Shown piece by piece: positions 39,180-46,986 of a stretch of DNA of 64,000 nucleotides. The position numbers and the translations under genes are program-made. The stretch covers positions 22,501 to 86,500 of the forward strand of contig JACQYL010000025.1 of NCBI GenBank assembly GCA_016208165.1, given 5' to 3'. Every line of letters starts with the position of its first letter. Positions within the stretch are counted from its first letter, which is position 1. Under the pieces are notes generated by a model. It did no database searches. It was not told where the DNA came from and saw only the letters and a list, made by a program, of their open reading frames with translations. Source of the stretch: Deltaproteobacteria bacterium. Its GTDB lineage: Bacteria > Desulfobacterota > Desulfarculia > JACQYL01.

Positions 39180-39704
39180 ATGTATAGTCAGACCGTGATG
39201 GACCATTTCAAGAGCCCTCGGAACGTGGGTGAAATGAAAGACGCCGATGGTGTCGGCGAAGTGGGAAACCCCCTGTGCGGCGATATGATGACGTTGTATA
39301 TCAAAGTGAAAGACGACCGGCTCGACGACGTCAAGTTCCTCACCTTTGGATGTGGAGCCGCCATCGCTGTTTCCAGCATGATAACGGAAATGGCCAAGGG
39401 GAAGACGATCGAGGAAGCAAAAAAAATAACCAACAAATCCGTGGCGGACGCACTTGAAGGCCTCCCCAAGAATAAACTTCACTGCTCCAATCTGGGCGCC
39501 GACGCCTTGCATCTGGCCATAAGCGACTATGAACGCAAGAGAGACGGAAAACCCGCGCCCAAAGCCGAACGCGTGGAGCCATTGGAACACGATCACGATG
39601 AGCACTGCTACTGCCCGTACTGCGATGCGGACGTTACAGATGATATGGAATACTGCGCGGCATGCGGCAAGAAAGTGAAAAGCGGGGATTTCCCGGTAAT
39701 ATAA
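39180..39704 (+). CDS. iscU: IscU/NifU-type Fe-S scaffold with C-terminal zinc ribbon
   Basis: 174 residues from the ATG at 39180, preceded by an aaaggag ribosome site. The IscU fold is clear: MDHFKSPRNVGEM, NPLCGD with Cys33 and Asp35, FGCGAAIAVSSMITEM with Cys58, and HCSNLGADAL with Cys102. These are the three Cys plus Asp that build a 2Fe-2S cluster. Beyond residue 130 a His/Asp-rich linker leads to a short zinc ribbon (CPYC and CAAC) that ordinary IscU lacks. It is directly followed (72 bases) by a cysteine-desulfurase homologue and a DUF364 gene. Confidence 0.92.
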   Translation: MYSQTVMDHFKSPRNVGEMKDADGVGEVGNPLCGDMMTLYIKVKDDRLDDVKFLTFGCGAAIAVSSMITEMAKGKTIEEAKKITNKSVADALEGLPKNKLHCSNLGADALHLAISDYERKRDGKPAPKAERVEPLEHDHDEHCYCPYCDADVTDDMEYCAACGKKVKSGDFPVI

Positions 39705-39776
39705 TCCCTTCACCTTGTTCGTCCGGCCCTGTTCTTCGAATAAAGCATATGTGGGATTCGGATTGGGAGAAAAGCA

Positions 39777-40955
39777 ATGAGCATCATTAATTTGGATCAT
39801 ATATCCAGCACTCCGTTAGCGCCCGAAGTGCAAAAGGCCATGGTGGACGCCATTCATAAAAACTATGGCAATCCTTCCAGTCAGCACCAACTGGGGGACG
39901 AGGCGGCCGAAGCGCTGCAAAAGGCCCGGGAACAGGTGGCGCGACTCATCAACAGCAAAATGGACAAGGAAGTGGTGTTTACTTCCGGGGGCACGGAATC
40001 CATCAACCAGGCCATAAAGGGTGTTGCCCTGGCTAAAGCGGACAAAGGCAAGCATATCGTCACTTCCAACATCGAGCACAACGCGGTGTTGCGTTCCCTG
40101 AGAAGACTCAGAATGCTCGAGTACCAGGTGACCTCCGTGCCCGTGGACGAGTACGGCCGAGTGAATCCCAAAGACGTGGCCGACGCCATACAGGACGACA
40201 CCATTCTCGTAACCATCATGCACAGCAACAACGAGATCGGAACAGTGCAGCCCATCGAGGAAATCGGAAAGATCACCCGAGAGAGAAAGATCCTGTTCCA
40301 CAGTGACGCGGTGTGTTCCGTGGGGGTTGTGCCCGTTGACGTGCAAAAACTCAAGGTGGATCTGTTGAGCTTCGCAGCCGGTCAATATTACGGTCCCGCA
40401 GGAGTGGGGGGACTGTACATCCGTCAGGGTACGGGATCATGGCCGTTGCTCGACGGCGGGGTGCAGGAAAACAACAAGCGCGCGGGTACGGAAAACCTCA
40501 TCGGGATCATTGGCATGGGCGTAGCGTCCGAGTTGGCCGCTCGACAGATGGACCGGCGCATCGAGCAAACGCGGAAATTGAAAGAAAAGTGCATACAGGG
40601 GTTAAAAGACCGCATAGACGATGTCATTATCAACGGCCATCCGGAACTTTCCCTGCCGAATCTGGTCTCCGTGTCCATCAAGTATATCGAGGGCGAAGGC
40701 ATTGTCCTCATGCTGGATGAGCAAGGCATAGCCGTATCCACCCGATCGGCTTGCGCCGCCGGGGCGCTCCAGGCGTCGCATGTGCTTCTGTCCATAGGAA
40801 GGGAATTCGCGGACGCTCAAGGAACCCTCGTGGTGGGTTTCGGCGCCGAGAATACGGAGGCGGATGTGGATCGCTTTCTGGACGCACTGAAGGTAGCCGT
40901 GGACACGTTGCGAAGCATGTCGCCCCTGTATCGAAAGGCCGTGGCGAACGCATGA
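39777..40955 (+). CDS. Cysteine-desulfurase (NifS/IscS) homologue lacking the PLP lysine
   Basis: 392 residues with the overall class-V aminotransferase/NifS sequence: INLDHISSTPLAPEV, FTSGGTESINQAIKG, SNIEHNAVLRSLRRL, HSNNEIGTVQPI, and the mobile-loop STRSACAAGA with catalytic-type Cys326. The PLP segment, normally SxxHK(x)YGPKG, is here SFAAGQYYGPAG: the HK pair is Gly202-Gln203, so no Schiff base can form. The Gln of the DAxQ motif is also changed, to Cys in HSDAVCSVG. The rest of the fold is well kept, so it is not a decaying pseudogene. Archaeoglobus fulgidus IscS is a known homologue lacking this lysine. It likely pairs with the iscU upstream. Its stop overlaps the next gene by four bases. 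Confidence 0.9.
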   Translation: MSIINLDHISSTPLAPEVQKAMVDAIHKNYGNPSSQHQLGDEAAEALQKAREQVARLINSKMDKEVVFTSGGTESINQAIKGVALAKADKGKHIVTSNIEHNAVLRSLRRLRMLEYQVTSVPVDEYGRVNPKDVADAIQDDTILVTIMHSNNEIGTVQPIEEIGKITRERKILFHSDAVCSVGVVPVDVQKLKVDLLSFAAGQYYGPAGVGGLYIRQGTGSWPLLDGGVQENNKRAGTENLIGIIGMGVASELAARQMDRRIEQTRKLKEKCIQGLKDRIDDVIINGHPELSLPNLVSVSIKYIEGEGIVLMLDEQGIAVSTRSACAAGALQASHVLLSIGREFADAQGTLVVGFGAENTEADVDRFLDALKVAVDTLRSMSPLYRKAVANA

Positions 40956-41677
40956 ATGACCTTTACGACGTTTTGAAAGAACGGGCTCTGGCATTATGGA
41001 AAGCCGCCCGAATCCTGGAGGAGCCTGTAACCGTTCGGGCCGTGGCCCTAAGCACGGAGGAGGCCATCGGAAATCCGGAAGCCGACGATTTTCCGCTTCA
41101 GAAAGGCAAAGAGCGACTGATGCAGGCCGACTTCGGCCGGGGTTCGGGACAGGCCTTCACGGACCGGTTCGGGGACTTCGAAGGAACGCTGAAAGAGGTT
41201 CTGGAAATGCCTCTGGAAAACAACTATCGCCGCGCCGTTTTCATCGCCACGCTGAATGCCGCGCTGCGCCATATGGGACAGGTGCGGGGAACCGTCCACT
41301 GCAGGGATCAGGAACCGAAACAGTGCGCCGCGGAACTGGCCGCACAGATCAAGAACCGCTTCGGCCGGGTCAACATCGGCCAGGTGGGATTTCAGCCCCG
41401 TATGGTCGAGTCCCTGGCGTCGGAATACCCCATGCGCCTTCTGGACCTGGACCCGGACAACGTGGGCGGCCGGAGGTTCCAGGTGTTGGTGGAAGGTCCC
41501 GAAGCCGCGGACGACGTGATTGCATGGGCCGATCTGCTGTTGGTTACCGGCAGCACACTGGTCAATCGGACCATTGAACGATTCCTGGGCAAAAAGCCGG
41601 TTCTTTTCTACGGCACCACCGTTGCAGGCGCCGCGCATCTCATGGGCTGGGACCGCTTCTGCGCCCGCGGGCACTAA
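40952..41677 (+). CDS. DUF4213/DUF364 family protein
   Basis: 241 residues from the ATG at 40952, overlapping the NifS-like stop by ATGA. The N-terminal DUF4213 part contains LENNYRRAVFIATLNAALRHMG, the C-terminal Rossmann-like DUF364 part has VNIGQVGFQPRMVESLASEYPMRLLDLDPDNVG and ends VLFYGTTVAGAAHLMGWDRFC. The family is linked to metal or radical cofactor contexts, but its activity is unknown. Translational coupling to the lysine-less NifS-like gene suggests a shared Fe-S or metal task. Confidence 0.88.
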   Translation: MNDLYDVLKERALALWKAARILEEPVTVRAVALSTEEAIGNPEADDFPLQKGKERLMQADFGRGSGQAFTDRFGDFEGTLKEVLEMPLENNYRRAVFIATLNAALRHMGQVRGTVHCRDQEPKQCAAELAAQIKNRFGRVNIGQVGFQPRMVESLASEYPMRLLDLDPDNVGGRRFQVLVEGPEAADDVIAWADLLLVTGSTLVNRTIERFLGKKPVLFYGTTVAGAAHLMGWDRFCARGH

Positions 41678-41679
41678 CC

Positions 41680-41704
41680 CGAATGCATAGGAAGCATTCG
41701 TTTT
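41680..41704 (+). terminator. Rho-independent terminator of the iscU operon
   Basis: Seven-bp stem cgaatgc/gcattcg with a 7-base loop, followed at once by tttt, three bases beyond the DUF364 stop. Confidence 0.8.
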
Positions 41705-41720
41705 CAGGATAGAAGGATCG

Positions 41721-42383
41721 TCAAACCCATCGCACGAACTCTTCCAGGTTTCCCCGCCGCCGCTCGAACCGGTTTACGGGGGCCTCGAGGTCCGGCCATC
41801 CCAGAACCACGCCCATGACCAGCCGCTTTTCCAAAGGAATTTGAAAGTGCCTCCGCACGATTTCCGCATAAAGCACCGAAGCGGCAAGGATGCACGTCCC
41901 AAGTCCTTTGCCGTGGGCCAGCAGACAGAATGTCTGCAGGAATATGCCGATGTCCAGCATGGAATACTCGAGCGCCAGGGACTCGTCCAGGACCATGATA
42001 ACGAGAGCGGGAGCGTCGAACAGGCCGAAGATACGCACCAGGTGCTGAAACCGCGCTTCTTTGTCGTCCCGCCGGATGCCCAGGGCGTCATAAACGCCTT
42101 TGGTAACGTCGTTGTACCGGTCTTTGAGCGCCTCGGACCACTTGGACGGCAAGGGTATTTCCGGCTGCATCGGCTTGCCGGAACGCAGGGCCTCCACATT
42201 CTCCTCTCGAAACCGGGAAAGAGCATCGCCCGAAGCAGCCACGATTTCCCAGGGCTGGGTGTTGCCCCACGAAGGTGACCAAAGGGTGTCCTGGAGCAAC
42301 TCCCGTATCATTTCCTCGGAAACCGGTTTTGGAAGGAATTGCCGTATGCTGCGTCGCGCCAGGATCGCCTCTCGAATGTCCAT
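41721..42383 (-). CDS. Nitroreductase family protein
   Basis: About 220 residues. FMN-binding RRSIRQFLPKPV at the N-terminus, SPSWGNTQPWEI in the middle and GLGTCILAA near the C-terminus are typical of the nitroreductase fold; GWPDLEAPVNRFERRR is the family end. Such enzymes reduce nitro compounds, quinones or flavin-linked substrates with NAD(P)H. The ATG at 42383 (MDIREAIL) has ggagg five bases before it and is preferred over 42401. The gene follows the nitrilase-like gene by 78 bases and may be in its operon. Confidence 0.9.
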   Translation of the reverse strand: MDIREAILARRSIRQFLPKPVSEEMIRELLQDTLWSPSWGNTQPWEIVAASGDALSRFREENVEALRSGKPMQPEIPLPSKWSEALKDRYNDVTKGVYDALGIRRDDKEARFQHLVRIFGLFDAPALVIMVLDESLALEYSMLDIGIFLQTFCLLAHGKGLGTCILAASVLYAEIVRRHFQIPLEKRLVMGVVLGWPDLEAPVNRFERRRGNLEEFVRWV

Positions 42384-42461
42384 GTCCTCCATCCTTTCCA
42401 TGTAATTGTTGACGGCGGATAACGCCGGTTCGTCCCGGTTGCCCCAGGCTCGTTGGGGTCT

Positions 42462-43373
42462 TTATGTTTTCGCGCCCCGAATCAAGGCGCCGTAGAGATC
42501 CGCACGACGGTTCTCCCACAGACGCCGGCGGACCGCGTCCATGTCTTTCAGGTTCAAGGTGGCTGTAATCAGTTCGTCTTGCACCTGACTCGCCGGTCCG
42601 GCAAAGGTCTTCACGAAGAATGATCCCGGCGGATGTGGGCCCACGATCATGCTTTTACCGAAGCCTCTGTACCCCATGAGCGACGGTCCAACGGTGTTGG
42701 CTGCCGCTATGTGGATGTGATTCTCGTAGGAGCGGACTTTGATGATGTCCGGCACAAACTCGAGGGCTCCCTCGTAAATGACGATCTTCCCTTCGAGGTC
42801 CTTCAGTGTGACCATGACGCTCGTAACCAGGAGGATCAGCCTGGCGCCGTCAAGCGCTAAGGTTCGGACCGTTTCGGGGTAGCAATAGAAGTCCGCGCAG
42901 ATAAGCACTCCGATGGGTCCGTATCTGGTCTCGAAAATGGGCAAGGCGTCTCCCGGAGTCAGGTAGGCCTTCTCCGTTTTGAAAAGATGTGTCTTGCGGT
43001 AAACCCCGGCGAGTCCCTTCTCCGGATCGATGACGCACGCGGCATTGTAGATGACCTCGGGATCGGAAACGTCCTTTTCGAGCATGCCCGCCACCACGTA
43101 GATGTCGTGCTTGCGGGCCTCCTTCTCCAGGACTTCCGTAAGCGGTCCGGGTATGGTTTCGGCGAGTTCGTGGCGAGGCGTATCCAGGGTTTCCGACTCG
43201 TCCGTCAACGAGCCCGCCGCCGTGAACGCCGTCTCGGGGAACACGATGAGATTGCTTCCCGCCCGGGCGGCCAGACCGATGAATTGAGTGAGTCTGTCAA
43301 GATCGCCCTCCCGGCCCGCAGCAAGCTGATGCACGTTGGCGCATGCTACGGTGATGATGTCCTCATGCTTCAT
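42462..43373 (-). CDS. Carbon-nitrogen hydrolase (nitrilase superfamily)
   Basis: 303 residues. The catalytic triad is visible: Glu in LIVFPETAFTAAG, Lys in GVYRKTHLFKTEKAYLTPG, and Cys in IGVLICADFYCYPE. The C-terminal half has IHIAAANTVGPSL and GKSMIVGPHP. The superfamily cleaves nitriles, amides or carbamoyl groups, and the sequence does not narrow the substrate. An aggag ribosome site precedes the ATG. The 5' leader contains a long hairpin (43398-43437). Confidence 0.9.
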   Translation of the reverse strand: MKHEDIITVACANVHQLAAGREGDLDRLTQFIGLAARAGSNLIVFPETAFTAAGSLTDESETLDTPRHELAETIPGPLTEVLEKEARKHDIYVVAGMLEKDVSDPEVIYNAACVIDPEKGLAGVYRKTHLFKTEKAYLTPGDALPIFETRYGPIGVLICADFYCYPETVRTLALDGARLILLVTSVMVTLKDLEGKIVIYEGALEFVPDIIKVRSYENHIHIAAANTVGPSLMGYRGFGKSMIVGPHPPGSFFVKTFAGPASQVQDELITATLNLKDMDAVRRRLWENRRADLYGALIRGAKT

Positions 43374-43397
43374 ATCGGACTCCTGGATAGAAATGTT

Positions 43398-43437
43398 GTC
43401 CGGGGGACTCTTTTTTGCAAAAAGCCGTCCCCCGGAC
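43398..43437. repeat. Long perfect hairpin upstream of nitrilase gene
   Basis: An 11-bp perfect stem gtccgggggac/gtcccccggac encloses cttttttgcaaaaag, itself nearly palindromic. It lies 25 bases upstream of the nitrilase ATG, so it would sit in that gene's leader or end an upstream transcript. Confidence 0.7.
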
Positions 43438-43605
43438 CCCCTGCAAAAAACCTAAGCGATCACCATGCCGCAAGGCGGAAAGGCGTTCTTGTTGCCGGAG
43501 GGCATGTTGCTCTTGGAGCATATGGACAGTGTAAGGCATAGCTCCACGATTTCAAACCTGGACAGGGTCATTCCCTCGAAGATGGTACACCAGCAATCAC
43601 TCAGC

Positions 43606-43686
43606 CGCTTCGCTGAAAGCGGTGCGGACACGCTCAAAAAGTTTGGGAAGGGGGCCGGGGAAACCTTTTTCAAAAGGTTTCCCCGG
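43606..43686. repeat. Composite hairpin repeat, copy 1 (terminator of CoA-transferase gene)
   Basis: A 14-bp stem ccggggaaaccttt/aaaggtttccccgg (43655-43686), preceded by gctcaaaaagtttgggaaggggg and by a second small hairpin near agccgcttcgctgaaagcggt. Read on the minus strand it follows the CoA-transferase stop and ends in a T-rich run (aactttttgagcg), so it acts as a terminator. Related copies are at 46620-46719 and, in part, at 51806-51850. Confidence 0.75.
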
Positions 43687-43705
43687 GCACTCTCAGAAAC
43701 ACTTC

Positions 43706-45007
43706 TTACACGATTCGCCGTTCCTCGGCTTCGCGGAGCAGTCCATCGCGGAACTTGGGATGAGCAATCTTGATGATCTCGAAGGCCCGGTCTCGGGTGG
43801 ATTTGCCCTTGACCTGGACGATGCCGTATTCCGTGGCTAGGTACTGGGTATCCATGCGGGGCACGGTGACCACGGCCCCACTTTCGAGACTGGGTACGAT
43901 GCGGGACACCTGCCCGTTTTTGGCCGTGGAACGGAAGGCGATGATGGATTTCCCTCCCTTCGAGTTGAAAGCCCCTCGAACGAAATCCAGTTGTCCGCCG
44001 GTGCCGCTGAACTGCATATCGCCCAAGTACTCGGAATTGCACTGTCCCAACAGGTCCACCTCGATGGTGGCGTTGATGGATATGAATCGATCGTTGCGCG
44101 CAATGACCCCGGGATCGTTGATATAGGAGACCGGATAGGTTTCCATGCTCGGGTTGTCGTGGATGAAATCATACATTTCCCGGGTACCCAGGGCATTGGT
44201 GAACACGTGTTTGCGGGGGTGGAGGTTCTTTCGGGCTCCGGTGACAATGCCTTTGCGGATCAAATCCATCATGCCCGGGCAGAACAGCTCGGAATGGATG
44301 CCCAGGTCCCTGCGGTCATCGAGAAAGCTGCAAACCGCGTTGGGGATGCCTCCGATGCCGAGCTGAATGGTGGCTCCATCGGGCACCAACTCCGCCACCT
44401 GACGCGCCACGATCTTGTCTTCCTCCGTGGGCTCGGCGGGCTTCAACTCGAGCAGGGGCGAATGGTGCTCCACCACGGCGTCCACTTCGGATATGTGCAA
44501 GAGCGAGTCCCCGAACACCCTGGGCATATGCTCGTTTACCTCCACGATGAGCGTTTTGCAGTGGCGGGCGGCCGTGGAAATGTAATCGTTCACCGTGCCG
44601 AAGGTAAAATACCCCGCCCGGTCCATGGGAGATACCGTGGTGACCGTCACGTCGATGTTCATGAACTCGCTGCAGAGCCTGGGCACCTCATGAAAATTGT
44701 TGGGCACGAAGGAACACAACCCGCATTTGACCGTTCCCCGGTCGGATGAGCTGACAAACCAGGTATAAGCGAACACCTGGTCCGCAATGTCGGGAGCCAG
44801 GATCGTCTTGGCCGCCGTGCCCATGGGAAAGAGCGAGAATACGTATAGATTCTTGAGATCGCCGCTCCGGATGCGGTCGGCTATGGCGCCCAGCAGGGCG
44901 GGCGGTTCCGAGGCGCCCATACCGTGAACCAGCGTGGCGCCCCGGGATACGATGGACACGGCCTGTTCCGGGGACATGAGCTTATCTGCGTAGGCTTTCC
45001 GAACCAT
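43706..45007 (-). CDS. Acetyl-CoA hydrolase/transferase family CoA-transferase
   Basis: 433 residues of the Cat1/4-hydroxybutyrate CoA-transferase family. Seen are the N-terminal GATLVHGMGASEPPALL, LIVEVNEHMPRVFGDSLLHISEVD, GATIQLGIGGIPNAV, and the C-terminal CNSEYLGDMQFSGTGGQLDFVRGAFNS, which holds the substrate-binding glycine block. It moves CoA between short-chain acyl groups (acetate, butyrate or similar), fitting anaerobic fermentation or syntrophy. The exact acyl pair cannot be predicted. It stands alone and ends in repeat copy 1. Confidence 0.9.
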   Translation of the reverse strand: MVRKAYADKLMSPEQAVSIVSRGATLVHGMGASEPPALLGAIADRIRSGDLKNLYVFSLFPMGTAAKTILAPDIADQVFAYTWFVSSSDRGTVKCGLCSFVPNNFHEVPRLCSEFMNIDVTVTTVSPMDRAGYFTFGTVNDYISTAARHCKTLIVEVNEHMPRVFGDSLLHISEVDAVVEHHSPLLELKPAEPTEEDKIVARQVAELVPDGATIQLGIGGIPNAVCSFLDDRRDLGIHSELFCPGMMDLIRKGIVTGARKNLHPRKHVFTNALGTREMYDFIHDNPSMETYPVSYINDPGVIARNDRFISINATIEVDLLGQCNSEYLGDMQFSGTGGQLDFVRGAFNSKGGKSIIAFRSTAKNGQVSRIVPSLESGAVVTVPRMDTQYLATEYGIVQVKGKSTRDRAFEIIKIAHPKFRDGLLREAEERRIV

Positions 45008-45828
45008 CTATGGGCTCCTGTGTATAGTCATGTGAAAGGATTTTCTCGATATGGAGGTTCTCCACGAGGCGGTGTCTCCCTCGAATCCTCCTCCTAATCC
45101 GACGATCGGCCGAGTGGCTAGTGTACCCTATTGATCGCGCGGGTACAATATTCGGTTGGCGATTTGAACATGTCCCAAGCGTGCTTTTCCGGGGAAACGT
45201 TTCGAGCGGCAAGCATCGCTTCCGCGTCGCAACCGGAGGCCGGGGCACCGTACATCGCCCCGAAGGAGCCAAAGTGCCTTACCATCTCCCTCTGTTGTAG
45301 CGCCGCAACCGGAATTCAGGGCAGCGGTAGGCTGGGTTAGCGAGCAACGCGAGCGTAACCCGGCATGCGTGCTGGAAAGGGCGAGGCAAACGCACCCCCG
45401 TACCCGGACGTCCGACAGATAGCCTCTTCTCCCTCTGTAGTATGGCCCGAGTTCGTCGAGGGAGAGAGAAAAGGTCGCGATGAGGGCATCATCTATTTGG
45501 CTCCGCTTCAGCCCCAATAAGCCGATAGAGCCTGATTTCATCCGTGAAAACAGGGACATGGGTGGCCAGGACAACTTGCTTGTCCGCCTTGCGCAGCAAC
45601 AAGAGGTCCCACCCGGCGTATGACATCACACAGCCCTATGATTTAAGACGTAAGTCGCCTTCTGTCCTTCGGACTCGGTGCCGTATCTATTGCATCATAG
45701 ACCGGCATGATGTCGCACCGAAAAGCTATTCTTCATTTATGAACCGATGATGACTGTGTTAAGATAAATGAGCATTCATGGTAACACCTTCTTTTCTGTC
45801 CACGTACCCAAGCAAGGTCTGGTGCAAA
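45008..45828. other. Non-coding stretch, repeat fragments
   Basis: 821 bases without a supportable gene. The segment gggttagcgagcaacgcgagcgtaaccc (near 45336-45363) is a partial palindrome, and its right half recurs near 32758. Two short gccgcaaccgg-type fragments (near 45227 and 45300) resemble the end of the repeat at 46620-46719. Open frames here lack ribosome sites. Confidence 0.45.
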
Positions 45829-46587
45829 ATGAACGTATCAAAAGCATGTCTGAGTTCCTTCACCATCGTTTTGATCCTTGTTGTCCTGAGCGGTCCGATC
45901 ACCCTCGCCGAATCCCCGTCCGTAATCGAGGTGGGTCCCTTCTCGGCCGAAGCGGCGACCAGCCCGCTTCCGGCCCACTGGGAACCGCTAAATTTCAAGA
46001 AAATCGAACGCCACACCCGGTACCAACTGGTCGAAGAGAACGGACAGGTGGTAGTGAAAGCCACGGCCGAAGCTTCCGCCTCGGGCTTGATTCGAAAGAT
46101 CGCCATCGATCCCAAGGAATATCCCATTGTCCAATGGCGATGGAAGGCGGTCAACATTCTCAAGAAAGGCGACGTGCATAAAAAGGAAGGGGACGACTAC
46201 CCGGCCCGGATCTACATCACGTTTGCCTACGACGCCGACAAGTTGAGCTTCTCCGACAAGGTCAAATACCAGGTGGCGAAACTGTTTTATGGAGAGTATC
46301 CCCCCCTGGCTTCCATCAATTATATCTGGGCTTCCAATGCGCCGCAGGGGCTGGTTGTACCCAACCCGTACACCGACCGGACCATGATGGTGGTGATCGA
46401 AAGCGGAAAGGAGAAGCTCAATACGTGGGTGGATGAAGAACGGAATCTCTATGAGGACTACAAAAATGCGTTCAAAGACGAGCCGCCCGCGATTTCCGGG
46501 GTGGCCGTCATGACCGATACGGACAACACCGGCGAGTCCGCCACGGCCTATTACGGAGACATCGTGTTCCGCAAGCGCCCGCGGTAA
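45829..46587 (+). CDS. DUF3047 exported protein
   Basis: About 252 residues from the ATG at 45829, with signal peptide NVSKACLSSFTIVLILVVLSGPITLA. The DUF3047 pattern is clear: VQWRWKAVNILKKGD, GDDYPARIYITFAYD, INYIWASNAPQGLVVPNPYTDR and a C-terminal GVAVMTDTDNTGESATAYYGDI. It is likely a periplasmic beta-sandwich with carbohydrate-binding look; activity unknown. The frame starts at 45778, but the first 17 residues have no signal character. It ends in repeat copy 2. Confidence 0.85.
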   Translation: MNVSKACLSSFTIVLILVVLSGPITLAESPSVIEVGPFSAEAATSPLPAHWEPLNFKKIERHTRYQLVEENGQVVVKATAEASASGLIRKIAIDPKEYPIVQWRWKAVNILKKGDVHKKEGDDYPARIYITFAYDADKLSFSDKVKYQVAKLFYGEYPPLASINYIWASNAPQGLVVPNPYTDRTMMVVIESGKEKLNTWVDEERNLYEDYKNAFKDEPPAISGVAVMTDTDNTGESATAYYGDIVFRKRPR

Positions 46588-46986
46588 GGAGCCGAGGAGA
46601 GGTTAGTATTGAAGTGAATCACGGGGGGGGAAACTTTTGGAAAAGTTTCCCCCCCGTAACCCCCCTTTCAAAACTTTTTGAGCGGGTTGCGCCGCTTCCG
46701 CGCCGCAACCGGGGATGAGCGGTACCTGGGAAGTGATTACTAAACGGGGAGGGGCAGACACGTCCGATAAGAACGTTTCAAGGGGTGGCCCGGACAACTT
46801 GTTGTCCGGGTCCGTAGGACAAGAGGCGGCTGTACGGCTTACATTTTGCATACGAATGCGGTCATAATTCGGGTGGGGCCTTTTGTTGCCCGGCAACACG
46901 CAGATCGAGTAGGCCGAGCGAGCGGGGGATTGCCGGTTGGGCAGGGTCCGTCTGATCCTCCTGAATCGACGGTCAGATAGTAGTAG
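46588..46986. other. Intergenic region
   Basis: 399 bases between convergent genes (DUF3047 rightwards, SIR2 leftwards). The first 130 bases hold repeat copy 2. The remainder has only a short palindromic ggacaacttgttgtcc near 46791. No gene supported. Confidence 0.5.
46620..46719. repeat. Composite hairpin repeat, copy 2 (terminator of DUF3047 gene)
   Basis: Main stem acgggggggaaactttt / aaaagtttcccccccgt (with one extra g) at 46621-46657, then cccccctttcaaaactttttgagc, and a second hairpin ggttgcgccgc/gcgccgcaacc (46685-46711, one mismatch). This is the reverse orientation of copy 1. It begins 33 bases after the DUF3047 stop. Confidence 0.78.

Noticed and set aside
40371-40385. Idea that the nifS-like gene is a decaying pseudogene
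   Set aside because: The frame is open for 392 codons, the Cys loop and overall sequence are conserved, and it is translationally coupled to DUF364.
45008-45828. CRISPR array or tRNA in the non-coding stretch
   Set aside because: Repeats are few, short and not regularly spaced, and no cloverleaf could be folded by eye.
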